64,000 nucleotides of DNA from Cruorifilaria tuberocauda (lineage: Eukaryota > Nematoda > Chromadorea > Rhabditida > Onchocercidae). The stretch spans positions 1-64,000 of the forward strand of contig JABVXU010000073.1 of assembly GCA_013365365.1 (NCBI GenBank), in the 5' to 3' direction. The translations under genes were made by a program, and so were the position numbers. The notes below the pieces were generated by a model, which searched no databases, was not told where the DNA came from, and worked only from the letters and a program-made list of their open reading frames with translations. Positions 1 to 10,936 of the stretch are shown here, one piece after another (within the stretch, counting starts at the first letter, position 1; each line of letters begins with the position of its first letter).

Positions 1-21
1 TGGCACATATAAATTAGGAAA

Positions 22-53
22 TATTCCATCCCCAAAGTTTTGGGGATGGAATA
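22..53. repeat. 15-bp perfect inverted repeat
   Basis: The arms at 22-36 and 39-53 (TATTCCATCCCCAAA and its exact complement) are separated by only two bases. The C/G run inside the arms stands out from the AT-rich surroundings. It could be a cruciform, the end of a small fold-back element, or a chance palindrome. No function is assigned. Confidence 0.6.
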
Positions 54-828
54 ACCTTCAACTAATTGTTTTACGGTAAAGCACACAGCACATCTTAGAT
101 CGCAAAAGCTGCCATTAATTCGCACTTCGCTTTTTACGTTTTAAACCTCAATAATTCCAGAGCATGAAGTATCAAGAGTAGAATAACGAAGAACAACCAA
201 ATTTAGTAAATCGACGTAATAATTAGGACTAAATATTTCACAGGCTGGTCGGGATATGACATTGCAAAATAAGAGTTCAGCAGGCGATATGATACAAAGT
301 GATTTGGACGCGGTTCGGTTGGATACGGAAGGTGAGAAGAGGGGAGGAGCGTAAATTAATGGATAATGTGTATTAAGAGAGTGAGAGGATCATATGATTT
401 CCACGTGTTCTTACTGTGCTACAGATTGAAAGCAAAAAAAGATTGATGCTTGTGAAGAGACGCCAGGATTGGGATGAAAGTTTTGGGCGAAATAACATTA
501 GCTAAATACTAGAGAAATTAGGCAGGGACACTGAGTGGAAAATCTTATTGAATACGCGAGGTCTTTGAAATTGCTTTGCGTACTTTCATTTTGTGTTAGT
601 GTGGTGATTGGCGATATGGTGGAAGAGACGAAAGGAGAAAAGGTTCTCTGGAATAGTACAGCCAGACAATGGGGTCGCTGTTACCTTCCAATGAACTCCA
701 ACCTTTCAGGTCAGGAAACATTAACTGGCTATGTCTTGCCTTCCCATTTTATTCGAGATTGTGCTTTTTTTCGTCGTTTGCCTAAATTAAACTGCATGCT
801 GTTTGCTAAACCTTAAACAGCACCTTTG

Positions 829-833
829 CAGAC
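829..833 (+). promoter_or_regulatory. Probable spliced-leader acceptor of the Spen-family gene
   Basis: CTTTGCAG ends at 831, leaving a two-base leader (AC) before the ATG at 834. A splice acceptor this close to a start codon, with no upstream exon that fits, is what trans-splicing to a short leader RNA looks like in nematodes. This is inference; cDNA ends would settle it. Confidence 0.45.
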
Positions 834-1596
834 ATGGGAACAAGATACGGTGGCAGCCGCGACGGGCGCAGTCAACGTGGTACAGCGTATAACGTCAATG
901 GCAGGCAGTCCAGGCCTGTTCAGCGGCTGTCATTTCGACGTGAAAATAGTGGTGATCCAGATGCGAATCTATCGTCATTTTACAGGTTAGATTTGGTTGT
1001 TGTACTGTAAAAAATGAGCAAGAAAAAGTGTGCGTTAGAATTATTTTTCCACGATGAAATGGTAAATCATGTATACATGAATTAGTCTCGGTCCGGCATT
1101 GAGTTTCATTTTTAATTAAAGAGGTGAATTGTAATAAATAAAGCTAAACTTTATGGCGCATCAATTTGCCGTAGCTATTCACTGGCAACAAACTATTATC
1201 CCGAGCACCAAATTTTCTAACAGGATATAATGTCTGTGCTTTTTTACTTTCACAGCATAATTTCGAAAATACTCAACTTTATTTCATCTTTGGTCATTTA
1301 GTAATTTCAACAGCCTTAGTTGAACTATGTTTACATTATGAAATCAATGTTGTAAATCAGTTATGTTGCATAGACTTTGTTTTTCTCTTTGATCTAGAGA
1401 TCGATTTGGTAGCCATTCCCCGGAAGAATATATGAACCTTCGTTTTTCGCATTTTGACAACAAAATTACGAAAGACGAAATTAAAGATATTCTGGAGCGT
1501 GAATTCCGTCGATATGCTCCATTTGAAGTGAGCGTTTCATTTACTTCCGGAAATACAACTAAATGAGATCTCTGTATTCATGCTTGTATGTATAAC

Positions 1597-1633
<37 letters not shown>

Positions 1634-3687
1634 GATAACCTCTATGCATATATATAAAACCTCTATATATATATATATATATTCGAAAATCGTTAGAGAT
1701 TGCTGTTGTTTCTTTTTAATTTTTTTTTCTTGAAATGCAAATTAATTTCTAGATAAAAATAGTACGTAATCCTGGCGACGAGCAGCGCCTTGCTTACGTA
1801 AATTTCGAGCGTCCAGAAGCGGCACGAACAATTCGACATACAATGTTACCAAGGTTGCAGAAATTACTTGGAAAGAGACTTCATCTTGATCCTGCGGGGA
1901 TAATCAGAGATCAAGAAGGGAAATATATTCCTGATCGATATAATCGAGCATTGCAAGCTGAACGAGAACGTGAGCGGAAAGATCCTCTAAGAAGGTAACT
2001 CTTCTTGAATGCATTGTAAAAAATTATTGCATAAAAGATATGTTGTTTTTAGGAAATCTCCAAATAGACGTCGGGAGGATGGGGGAACATGGAATTTAAA
2101 AGAAGATGACAGTGATGCAACCAGAACACTTTTTGTGGGAAATATGCCAGCAGATATACGGGAATCAGAAATTCGTCGTGTTTTTGAGAAGTATGGAAAG
2201 GTTGAAGATGTTGATATCAAAACACCTCCAGAAACTAATGCTGCATATGCTTTCGTTCTTTTCCAGGTTTGCAAGAAATTAAAGCTTGCTTTTAACGATT
2301 ATAGTATTGGAAAGTAGTGCCTAATTATTTGATATTTTGGATTTTAAAAAAGATTAGTGCAGCCATGCACTCGCTAAATAACGAAACAGTTATATTGATT
2401 ATGGAAATCGTAATGTTTTTGCAGACTTTGGAACAGTCCATGAATGCAAAAGCAAATGAACATGATCGTCCAATACGGCCAGGAACAACTCGTTGTAAAA
2501 TCGGATATGGCAAATCCCAGCCATCAAATCGTTTATGGATCGGTGGGTTAGGACCATGGACATCTGCAGAATATTTGGCTAAGGCAATTTTTTCATTTCC
2601 CTTTTTATTGAAAAAGTAATACTGTTCTTTAAATACTCGAGCTAGTTTTCCAGTTAGAAAACTGGGTTACCTTTTTGCGTTTCAATATAATGTGATCCAA
2701 ATGCCTTGACCAGTGTTAAAGCTGTGGCATATCATCCTTTGAATGTTTGACTTTCAGAAATCATTGTAATTTAAGCCGTAAAATGGGTTTAGTAGAAGTT
2801 GTGAAGCAGTTTTACTTTATAGGAATTTGATAGATATGGACTTATTGATCGGTTAGATTATGAAGAAGGCGCTGATTTTGCATATATACGGTTTACGGAT
2901 CAGAACGCAGCAATGGACGCTTGCCGTGCTATGAAAGGTTTCCCACTGGGTGGAAGAGATCGATGCATCATCGTTGACTTCGCCAAGTTCGTGATTTCCT
3001 ATGTTTCAATCCCCACTTAATTATAAATGTTGAATCATAATTATGCATGGATAGTTGTACGTAAAATTGCTCATTTGTAGAGATGATCAAAAAGAAGATC
3101 GTAAGAGGCGACGGAGTATGTCTACCGGGTCGAGAAAGCGAAACAAGGGTCCACGTACGCCACCTGAAAGTCCATCAAGTACACCATCTGATGGTGAAAT
3201 CGATACCATTGATGAGCTGGAGCGAAGAATTGCGCCAACTTGGCAAGGTTTCATTATCCTGAAGAAAACTGAATACTCAATTCGTTTGCATCGTATCTCG
3301 GGAACGGAGCATTTACTTCAGAAGTTACTTCGTGATCCATCGGATGGTAGCGCACTGAAGCTGCATATTACTCAACGGTTGCCACTGGTTAGTCAGGAGG
3401 CACTTGAGGAGCGACTAATTCATTCATCAAAGAAACAACTTAGCTTAATGATTGCTGTAGCATGTGATAAGCCCATTCGACCACTCGTTAATTATCTTTC
3501 CGAGAAAGATGCTGCCGGTGTTGTCACTGTGCCTAGTGGTGTATTGTATGTTTTTGCTGCTAGTAATATGGCTGATCGATTAATTCAGGCCTGCGCACGC
3601 AATATAACCTTATTGACACCTGAATGTGGCCATTTGTTATTTGCACTGGCCCTAAAGGCTCCACCTGATACTCCCAATGGGGGTTAA
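834..3687 (+). CDS. grld-1: Spen-family RNA-binding protein (RBM15/Spenito type)
   Basis: Seven exons (834-985, 1398-1527, 1753-1994, 2053-2266, 2425-2583, 2823-2986, 3081-3687) join in phase into about 555 residues. Three RRMs lie near residues 60-130, 199-272 and 281-354 (RNP2-like LFVGNM and LWIGGL; third RRM with EFDRYG). A basic, Ser/Pro-rich linker follows, then a C-terminal SPOC domain near 405-548, starting at APTWQGFIILKK and containing SGVLYVF. Three RRMs plus SPOC in a protein of this size is the RBM15/Spenito architecture, not the giant SPEN type. In animals these proteins are nuclear, bind RNA and act in splicing, mRNA export and m6A methyltransferase targeting; the C. elegans relative is grld-1. 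The ATG at 834 was chosen because a probable trans-splice acceptor lies two bases upstream. Intron 5 (2584-2822) needs a GC donor to keep the third RRM intact. Confidence 0.9.
1591..1682. repeat. (CT)n/(TA)n microsatellite in intron 2 of the Spen gene
   Basis: A CT run passes into TA dinucleotides, then a second TA run follows after a short non-repeat spacer that repeats the words ATAACCTCT/AAACCTCT. It is intronic and likely polymorphic. Confidence 0.85.
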
Positions 3688-5964
3688 TTCACCAGCTGTA
3701 TTCTATGCTACTTTTTTGATACCTACAACTGTTTTAGCTGTGAAATTTCTGTCAAGTATCAGTTTTTCTTTGGTTTATTGCGTACAACGCTGTAATTATT
3801 TCAGCTTTCTCTTGATTTCTATATTTATATTTTGGTAAGTTTCTATGTTGAGTACTTTGATATCTTGAACAAAATTAACTACTGTTCTCGGTAGTTATTA
3901 ATTTAATAATAACGTCACAGATATACATTTATTAAGCAAATTTGGTGCTTGAAGCAGTTCCGTAACGTTATATGATGCTTCATATTTTAGATAGAGTTTT
4001 TTTTTTTCCTAAGTTCATTCTACTGCTTCAATTTTGGTCTGCAGATTTTATAATTGTGATCCGCAGATTTCATGATTGTGATCTTTTAGAATTAGAATTT
4101 TTGTATTTCAAGATTTGACATTTTCTGGAATTTGAGACTTTAATCGGAGGAAGTGGAGGGGTTGATTGCTAAAAACAACCATTAATTAACTACGTAGTCT
4201 TTCTGATCATTGTTTGATAGCGCGTAATAATTTTATACAGTAAGTTTTTCCTGTCCAATTCCAACTGTAAAGTTAAAGTTTCAAAAATCAATCACTATAT
4301 ATTGCTACGTTGTGTTTAATCGATACTTATTCGTATACTCATTCATTCGTAAATTCATATGATTGTTTAATAATTTCTTAAGTTAGTATTATTCTTTCTG
4401 TTTTATTTTTTGACAAAATTTCGGTTCTAAATGGCCGTAATGTTTTTTTTTGACAAAGAATATTATGAAATTCCTTACTCTCGAAACACCTACTGATTTG
4501 CATATTTCATTTTCCGGCCTATGTACGGATTTACCCTGTTGCTAATAATTTGCTTGACCGACAGCAGATCTGTGTAACGGCAAGTTGAATTTCTGTCTGC
4601 TTACGGACATCGTTAATTATGAAGTTTGCTTTTATTGTTATGCTGGCTAAAATTCAATTCAAATGAGACTTGGAAAATTTTATATTTCGGAAATCTATTC
4701 ATATTTTAATTTACACGTACGTTTTTTCAAGGTCTTTCTGAATGACATCGCACTACCATACTTGTTTGATTTGAATTCCGCTGTTATTTTGAGCAAACAC
4801 TTTGTTACTATACATGCTGATATTCTGGAACAACACGTTTTTTATTTCGTAGTTTTGCCGTTCACTTAAGGAAGGGTGCAGATCAGGTTTGTTTGTATTC
4901 ATCATCAACTAGCTTTTTGACAAATAGTTTTTTCGTTTCATTTTGTCGTTTGAGTACTTTTTCATAACTCCATGCCGAAGTTGTCAAAATTTTCGACAGA
5001 TTTCAGTCGCTAATTTCAGTGTTTACAGAATGCAGAATTTGGATTGGCTAAACAACATCTATCGAAATGACATACGAGCTAATTTCCATAATATTCTTCT
5101 TTAATAAGGTTTTTAGAAATGATTCAGGTTGGTAGTTCATCAAAGGTAAGTTACTCCTGCTACAACCTTGCTATCGTTGGACATCCTTCGTCATTCTCTT
5201 TGTTCCAGATGTTGTTTCGTATCTTATTAATGTCTGTGAAGCACTTTACAAACTGAACGATTTGTGCACAGCTTTGTCTTATTACGAATATAGACATTTT
5301 TGCGGTGAGAATATCCAGATTCATTTCAAATTGAAAACAGGGATCATAATATCTAATTGTGTCGAATATTTTACTACTTAACATAAGTTTAATGCGAAAT
5401 GAAGTATTCAAATATCTTTTCCGTGAACCTATTATATTTTTTTTTCGGTTGATAGTACTAAATTTCAAGAGTCAATTCCTTTTAGAATAGGAAGTGTTGA
5501 AACGCAAGCGGTATTTGTGGTTAGCAGGGCAGTATATGAAGATTATATAGACTATATCTTAGTTTTTTCGAACTATTTAAAAATACACCGTTTAGATCTC
5601 GTGGTTGCTTTTGTAGGAATGAGTTACAAAAACTGGGTCTGTGACATAAGGAAATTCGACAAATCTAATGAAATTCTTATCTTCTTTGTCCTGATTCAAA
5701 CACATGTGTGTGAAGGATTGAAATTTCTAATATACATCTGATAGCTGAAGTATCTTTTTAACATATCACTTCAAAAGTGGTACTTCCTGTTAACTTGCCA
5801 GTTGCTTTTTTTAATTATTTCTATTATCAATAAATTCTAGTTATTGATCGTTTGAACTGGTCTTAGTTATCTGATTTTAAGTAGTTATTTAGGAACTGAT
5901 AACCATTCATTGATTCGTAAAGGGTTGGTGCACAACATAGGTACTTAACATTCAAATTTTCTAG
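3688..5964. other. Intergenic interval between convergent genes
   Basis: This lies between the stop of the Spen gene (+) and the stop of the ion-channel gene (-), so it holds both 3' ends. Short open frames occur on both strands (for example 4663-4869 +, 5160-5468 -) but none has biased composition, splice partners or recognisable sequence. T-rich tracts are frequent. No RNA gene was seen. Confidence 0.5.
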
Positions 5965-8215
5965 CTACAAAATGAATGATCCGACAAAAACTATAAAGTA
6001 GAAAGCTAGAAAAATCAAAAATATCAGATTATTGAGAGCACATGCCAGTGGTGCATATTTGCGCTGTGAATTCTCGTTGATCTCCTCACTGGATAGTGGT
6101 AGACCAAACCTATTATTAACAAAATATGCGAACTGATTCAATGAATGATGTGGTGGTACGGAGGTGTTAGATTGCGATAACCTCCATAAAAGCATTGAAA
6201 TTAAAAGAAGAAATGTTGACGAGATGAGGTTGAATCCCACATATTTCACTGAAAACAGTTTTTGAGCGTAATCAAATTACTATATTTTCTTTTTTATAGT
6301 CTCATTTGGCATGCTGTTGTGGGAATTTGAAGTATTTGAAATTTTTACAAATATCTGATATTTAGATCTAAAGGGTTAAAAAACGGAGAACAAAAAATCT
6401 TTTAAAAATGACAGCTATACATATTCATTCCCTTCTGAAGTGATTAAAATTGAAATTACGCAAATTCTCTGAGAGACCTTAATTTCTAGAAGAAAATGAA
6501 ACGAACGTATGGTTGGTGTATGGATGGCAAATGTCGGTAATCGGGTATTAATAAGAGTCAAGGCAATGATCTGAGCCAAGACAGATAACGCTATTAGCAT
6601 CGGCTGAACTGTCGATAGCTGGAACAGCATCGATGATATGGTAATAATGGATGTTATAAGAGCTGGTAATAATATTTCCGTCGTAAAATACACGGCATTA
6701 CGGCGTAAACCCAAACATAATTCACTATTTGATGATTGAACATCGAAGGGATCGTCTCGCCAGTTGCTGAGCATTTGAATGTAATATTTGCTATCCTGAA
6801 GCTTTGAAGTTTTTTTCCACGACTCAGAAAACGAGCAAGCTATCTTCGGTAGTTAACCAACGAGTATGCTGAATTTTGAATAAAAAGTATAATATGTCCA
6901 TAATCAAAGTTCATTTATTCATTCAGAGAGTATTACTAATGACTTACATTGATTTCAACATTTTCAAGAGTCCAGCCAGTAGCGTATGTTTCGGTGAGTT
7001 CTTCACGTTTTTTCGATTTAACTTTATCAGCAATAATAAATCGAACAGAGAAATATTGCTTATCATCGAATTTAAAACACACATGCTGGTAATCATTTGG
7101 GTAATCCTCGTATCGAAAATTATACGGAACTACAAACGAAAAATCCAACCACATATATACCTGACCCGTATAGTTTGCTGCGAGTTCTTTACTTACCATA
7201 GTTCCTGGGTTTATTGATGTTCTGGAAATGTGACGTTTTATTACATTTTCCAATGATTTAATTACTTTGGAGCGACAAATTTAATTTATCATCTCTTATC
7301 ACTTCTTGTCAAGGTACTATATCGAAAACGGAAATGAGTCGTTTCAAAAATAAGTCATTTTCAAATTAAAATAAAAAATCTGAGTACTAACGGATTTATT
7401 TGTATGAGTTGAGGAGTCCAAATCTGGATCCAGTAAAAGTTTAACCATGATAGCTCCCATTGATTGCGATCCCATGCCACTTTCGTATCATTCCAACTCT
7501 TTATTTTATATTATCAATACTTTATTACAGAAGCAATTATTTTAAGTAGACATCTGCGTAAGCAGAGAGGAGAGTCATAGAACAGTCATAAGCAGAAGTC
7601 AATTAATTTTAAGATATGTGGAATTAAAACTTACCAGAACCATTCTTCCATAAGCTCGAACCATTTGTTTTTCTTCATCCTGAATATGAACGACAATTTT
7701 ATCTGGATAGTTAATCGCTCTCATTTTCAGTTCAAGAAAAAATTTTTAAACAATGTACTATACCACATCAATATGGTTGATACGGATGCTTTCAATGCTA
7801 ACTACACGTGATAAGTTTAAATTTGTGGTATTGTCATAGTGTGAAGCGATATAATCTCGTAATCTCCATGCTCTATCACCTCCTTGACAGCTACGACACG
7901 ATATTCGACAATTCGCCATCATCCTATCAATATAGGAATTAAAAGAAACTTGATTTAATTTATGCAGCTCAACTGCTGCTGCAGTTCAAAAAACATCACA
8001 GCATTTGATGCAATATTAGAGAGAAAGACATGCTCGTTGACGATATTGAAGTTTGATTCTGATAGGCTTACTAGTTAAAAGTATGGAAAAACGTAGTGAT
8101 ACACAGACCTACCAAACAGGATTGCTTTGACATTCACCCCTACTTGCCCAGTCTGCACATTTCGGATCTAAATCAATGCATGTATCTGAACCTGTTGAAG
8201 CATCACTTCTTACTA
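5965..8215 (-). CDS. ShKT-domain pentameric ligand-gated ion channel (LGIC, lgc-like), 5' end not found
   Basis: Read on the minus strand, exons are about 8105-8215, 7764-7923, about 7635-7719, 7392-7498, about 6940-7233, 6507-6822 and 5965-6248. The N-terminal part is a ShKT (six-cysteine) domain split over two exons: TCIDLDPKCADWASRGEC, then after an in-phase junction NPVWMMANCRISCRSC. The ligand-binding domain follows, with SWNDTKVAWD and IWTPQL. The Cys-loop region reads RYEDYPNDYQHVC; the first Cys position is Asn. TM1 (ILLPALITSIITISS) and TM2 (MLIALSVLAQIIALTLI) lie on one exon. The linker HTPTI then joins LKYVGFNLISS (TM3) through a donor at 6506-6505. TM4 ends the protein at FIVFVGSFIL. 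The family forms neuronal or muscle receptor channels in the plasma membrane; ligand and ion selectivity are not predictable here. The 7764/7719 junction could not be put in phase with a canonical splice site, and the signal-peptide exon was not found, so the model is partial. Confidence 0.85.
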
Positions 8216-10178
8216 CTGAAATGAGCATAATTAATGTCATTCAAATGAATTATTTTCGAAGTTATAAGAAATCAAGTAGAAAATATAATTGAAATGGAAA
8301 CAATAAAATTATATAAGAGTGCAGTTTTAAACAATTGCACATATATGGCATTAAATCTCACAATTTAATCTCAAAATAATTTATAAATGAGGAAAAATTG
8401 GTTTATCAGAATTCTAAATGTCGGAAGCAAATCAAATATTGATGATTTTGCAACCTATAAAATAGAACTGGAATTTTTAACCTTGAGTGAAAATATATAG
8501 TTTAGTGAGCCATATAATCAGTGGATGTTTTGGTGACCGCATTATTTTAGTACTGAGGAAATTACGATGTTGATAACATGAACTGAATAAAGATGGATTG
8601 GTTGTAAATCGATTTACCAAGTACGGACAAACTGGTTATGAAGAAACCATAACAATTTTTCAAAGAGAAATAGAATTAAACGGGTGATTCTTCCTTCGAA
8701 ATTTCTGGAATTAATGAAAGATCTTTCTAAGCAAATGTAATAACCTATTTATATGAACTAAAAAAACGCACTTTTAATATTCTAGAGAATTAACAAATGA
8801 ATTATTTCACTACTAAAAATGATTTATGTGCTTCCAATTGTTCGTCATAAATCTAATCTATTCATTGATGCTTCCATGCATCCTCATCTAATGATTATAT
8901 TAAAGCATAATAGGTTTGTTACAATTATTTTGAACTATTTTATTCGAAGCGTATTTTCACCACTCTAAGTTTAATGAAAATTTAGAATTGAGAAATATCA
9001 TCTCCAATATTATAAATAGTGATGACGCAGATGATAAAGGATACGATCTAAATCTTAGTGGTTGCAATATTAGCAATTCCGATGGTGATAATAATAGTGG
9101 CAAAAGCAACAGAAAAGATTTATACATAGCTTTTACGAAGACTGTAGCAGATATGTCTAGTAATACTGAATACTGAAATAGCAGAAATGATACACTCATC
9201 ACAATTATTACACTCACGTTGTTACTAGAAAGAAATGAACGGTAATTGGTAAATTAGAAATTTTGAAATAAATTTTGTGCCCACTGAAAACAAACTTCTT
9301 GGTTAAAAGACGTAACTCATATATTTCACCTGAAACGTGACTGCAAACAATTTCAAATATAGTGTACAGTTTTTGGTTTTATGTTAACTATTTCAAGGAA
9401 CAATTCCGAATCTTAAACATGTTTTTTTCTTGATATATTTTAATATTCTGAATGGATCAAAATTTCCAATCCATGCAATTCATATAACTAAAATTTAGTA
9501 GATTAGACGACAAAGCTGTTCACCAGTAAGGATAGTAATACGTGAAGTATGGAGTACTTCAAAAGGTGAATGAACAACTTTTAAAAATCTTCGCGGTTGA
9601 TAGCACTTTGAATAAACTGATGAAAATAGATTTGTAATAATGAATTGTTGCAAAGTGAAAGCATTTTTACGATGATGGCACAGAAAATTTTAGTTACCTC
9701 TCAAAGGCATAACTTTACAAATATAATATAGAGCATTTTGTCACAGTATTTGTCGAAAATGCTATACCAGAAGTCTATGCTTTCTACTTGACCTGATAGG
9801 TTATGCGAGATCATTAATCATCTTTGGTGAACTTCCGGTAATGATTATGAAACTGTGAAGATATTATTAAAAACGTATGCTATCGAAAGGTATCGAATCT
9901 GCGATTGTTGAGAGGACGGAGATAATAATAATTGCAAGAAAAAAAAAGACTAAGAAGAAAGATATGTCACAGAAATTAATAAAAAAGAATAGTTGAGGGG
10001 GTCAATGCGGAAAATAGGAATTGAAATAGATAAAATTTTTCCCCAAATAAATGCAGTATATGAAAAAGCAGAGAATATTGCGTCAAACTTCTGATAACGT
10101 AACGGTAGACGCAGAAGTGAGATAACGAACGGATGGGAGGACAGGAGAGCAGAGCTGGTTTACGACGTCTGATTGTGT

Positions 10179-10298
10179 ATGTTATCCACGATATCCTGCT
10201 TCCTACTCGTCGGTCCTCTCAGTAACTTTCGCAATTTGCACTGCGACAGACAAGAAAAAAACTGCCTCTCTTCTTTCATCTGCAAATCAAATCAATAG
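10179..10298 (+). CDS. Possible 39-residue secreted peptide ORF (weak)
   Basis: A single open frame starts at ATG 10179 and ends at TAG. The first 17 residues (MLSTISCFLLVGPLSNF) are hydrophobic like a signal peptide. The rest has three cysteines spaced C-x6-C-x5-C (HCDRQEKNCLSSFIC). It lies in a locally less AT-rich patch. There is no family match and no splice support. A stretch this short can be open by chance, so this is a candidate only. Confidence 0.15.
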   Translation: MLSTISCFLLVGPLSNFRNLHCDRQEKNCLSSFICKSNQ

Positions 10299-10870
10299 AA
10301 TCCAGCAAAATTCCTGTCGATGGGGAATTCGCTCTGCGTCCATTTTCGATTTTTTGGAAAATATCCGAAATTTTGCGTCGAAATTTTATCAAAATTTTGT
10401 CCATTTCTATTTCATTGGATGGAATCGTGATCCTTTGTTTTTCATTAATTTACATACTATTCCGACAGTTATTTGAAATTTAATTGCGATTTATTGTCTC
10501 ATTTGATATGAAATTTTCTCAAATATTGCAGTGTTATCAGTCATAGCTTATCAAGATGATACAAAATTATAAAAAACAGGCTAAACCAAGGCCTAATGCT
10601 AAGAAAATGTTTTATAAAATCATTTATTAGAATTTTGAAATAGTTCCTATAAATAAATATTAGTTACCATGATTACAGTTCTATGTTATGTCATTTTTGC
10701 AAAAAAAACTAAAATCTTAATTTTTTTCTTCAAAAATAAATGATGATATTAGAAAATGAAGCTCATCATTGGTTAAATATAATCAATTTCATCCCACTTG
10801 TTCAACAAATGGTCAGAGTAAACTAACACGATTTGAATAATAATGTTTATAATAATAATGTTTATAATTT

Positions 10871-10936
10871 ATGTTTACGAAATCAGCGTTTAAAGGCATT
10901 AAATCAGATGCATTTAAACGCTGATTTCGTAAACAT
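10871..10936. repeat. 24-bp perfect inverted repeat (hairpin)
   Basis: Arms 10871-10894 and 10913-10936 are exact complements (ATGTTTACGAAATCAGCG... and its reverse complement). The 18-base spacer lets pairing continue after one mismatch (AAAGGCAT with ATGCATTT). Immediately upstream is a short tandem repeat of AATAATGTTTAT. Candidates are a small fold-back element, a hairpin RNA or an siRNA source. The pairing is more perfect than in a typical pre-miRNA. Confidence 0.8.

Larger units (their letters stand above)
1..833. other. Upstream region, no gene called
   Basis: This stretch precedes the Spen-family gene. It holds a near-perfect palindrome at 22-53 (listed separately). An open frame at 535-816 begins with GTG and has no family resemblance or splice support, so it is not called. 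The sequence CTTTGCAG ending at 831, two bases before the ATG at 834, looks like a spliced-leader acceptor, so this region is probably promoter and outron. Confidence 0.5.

Noticed and set aside
535..816. 93-codon open frame with hydrophobic start before the Spen gene
   Set aside because: It begins with GTG, has no splice partner and ends before the likely trans-splice acceptor at 831; probably outron or promoter sequence.
8957..9217. Hydrophobic minus-strand frame as the missing signal-peptide exon of the channel
   Set aside because: No donor in the required phase 1 was found, and the antisense frame is equally open.
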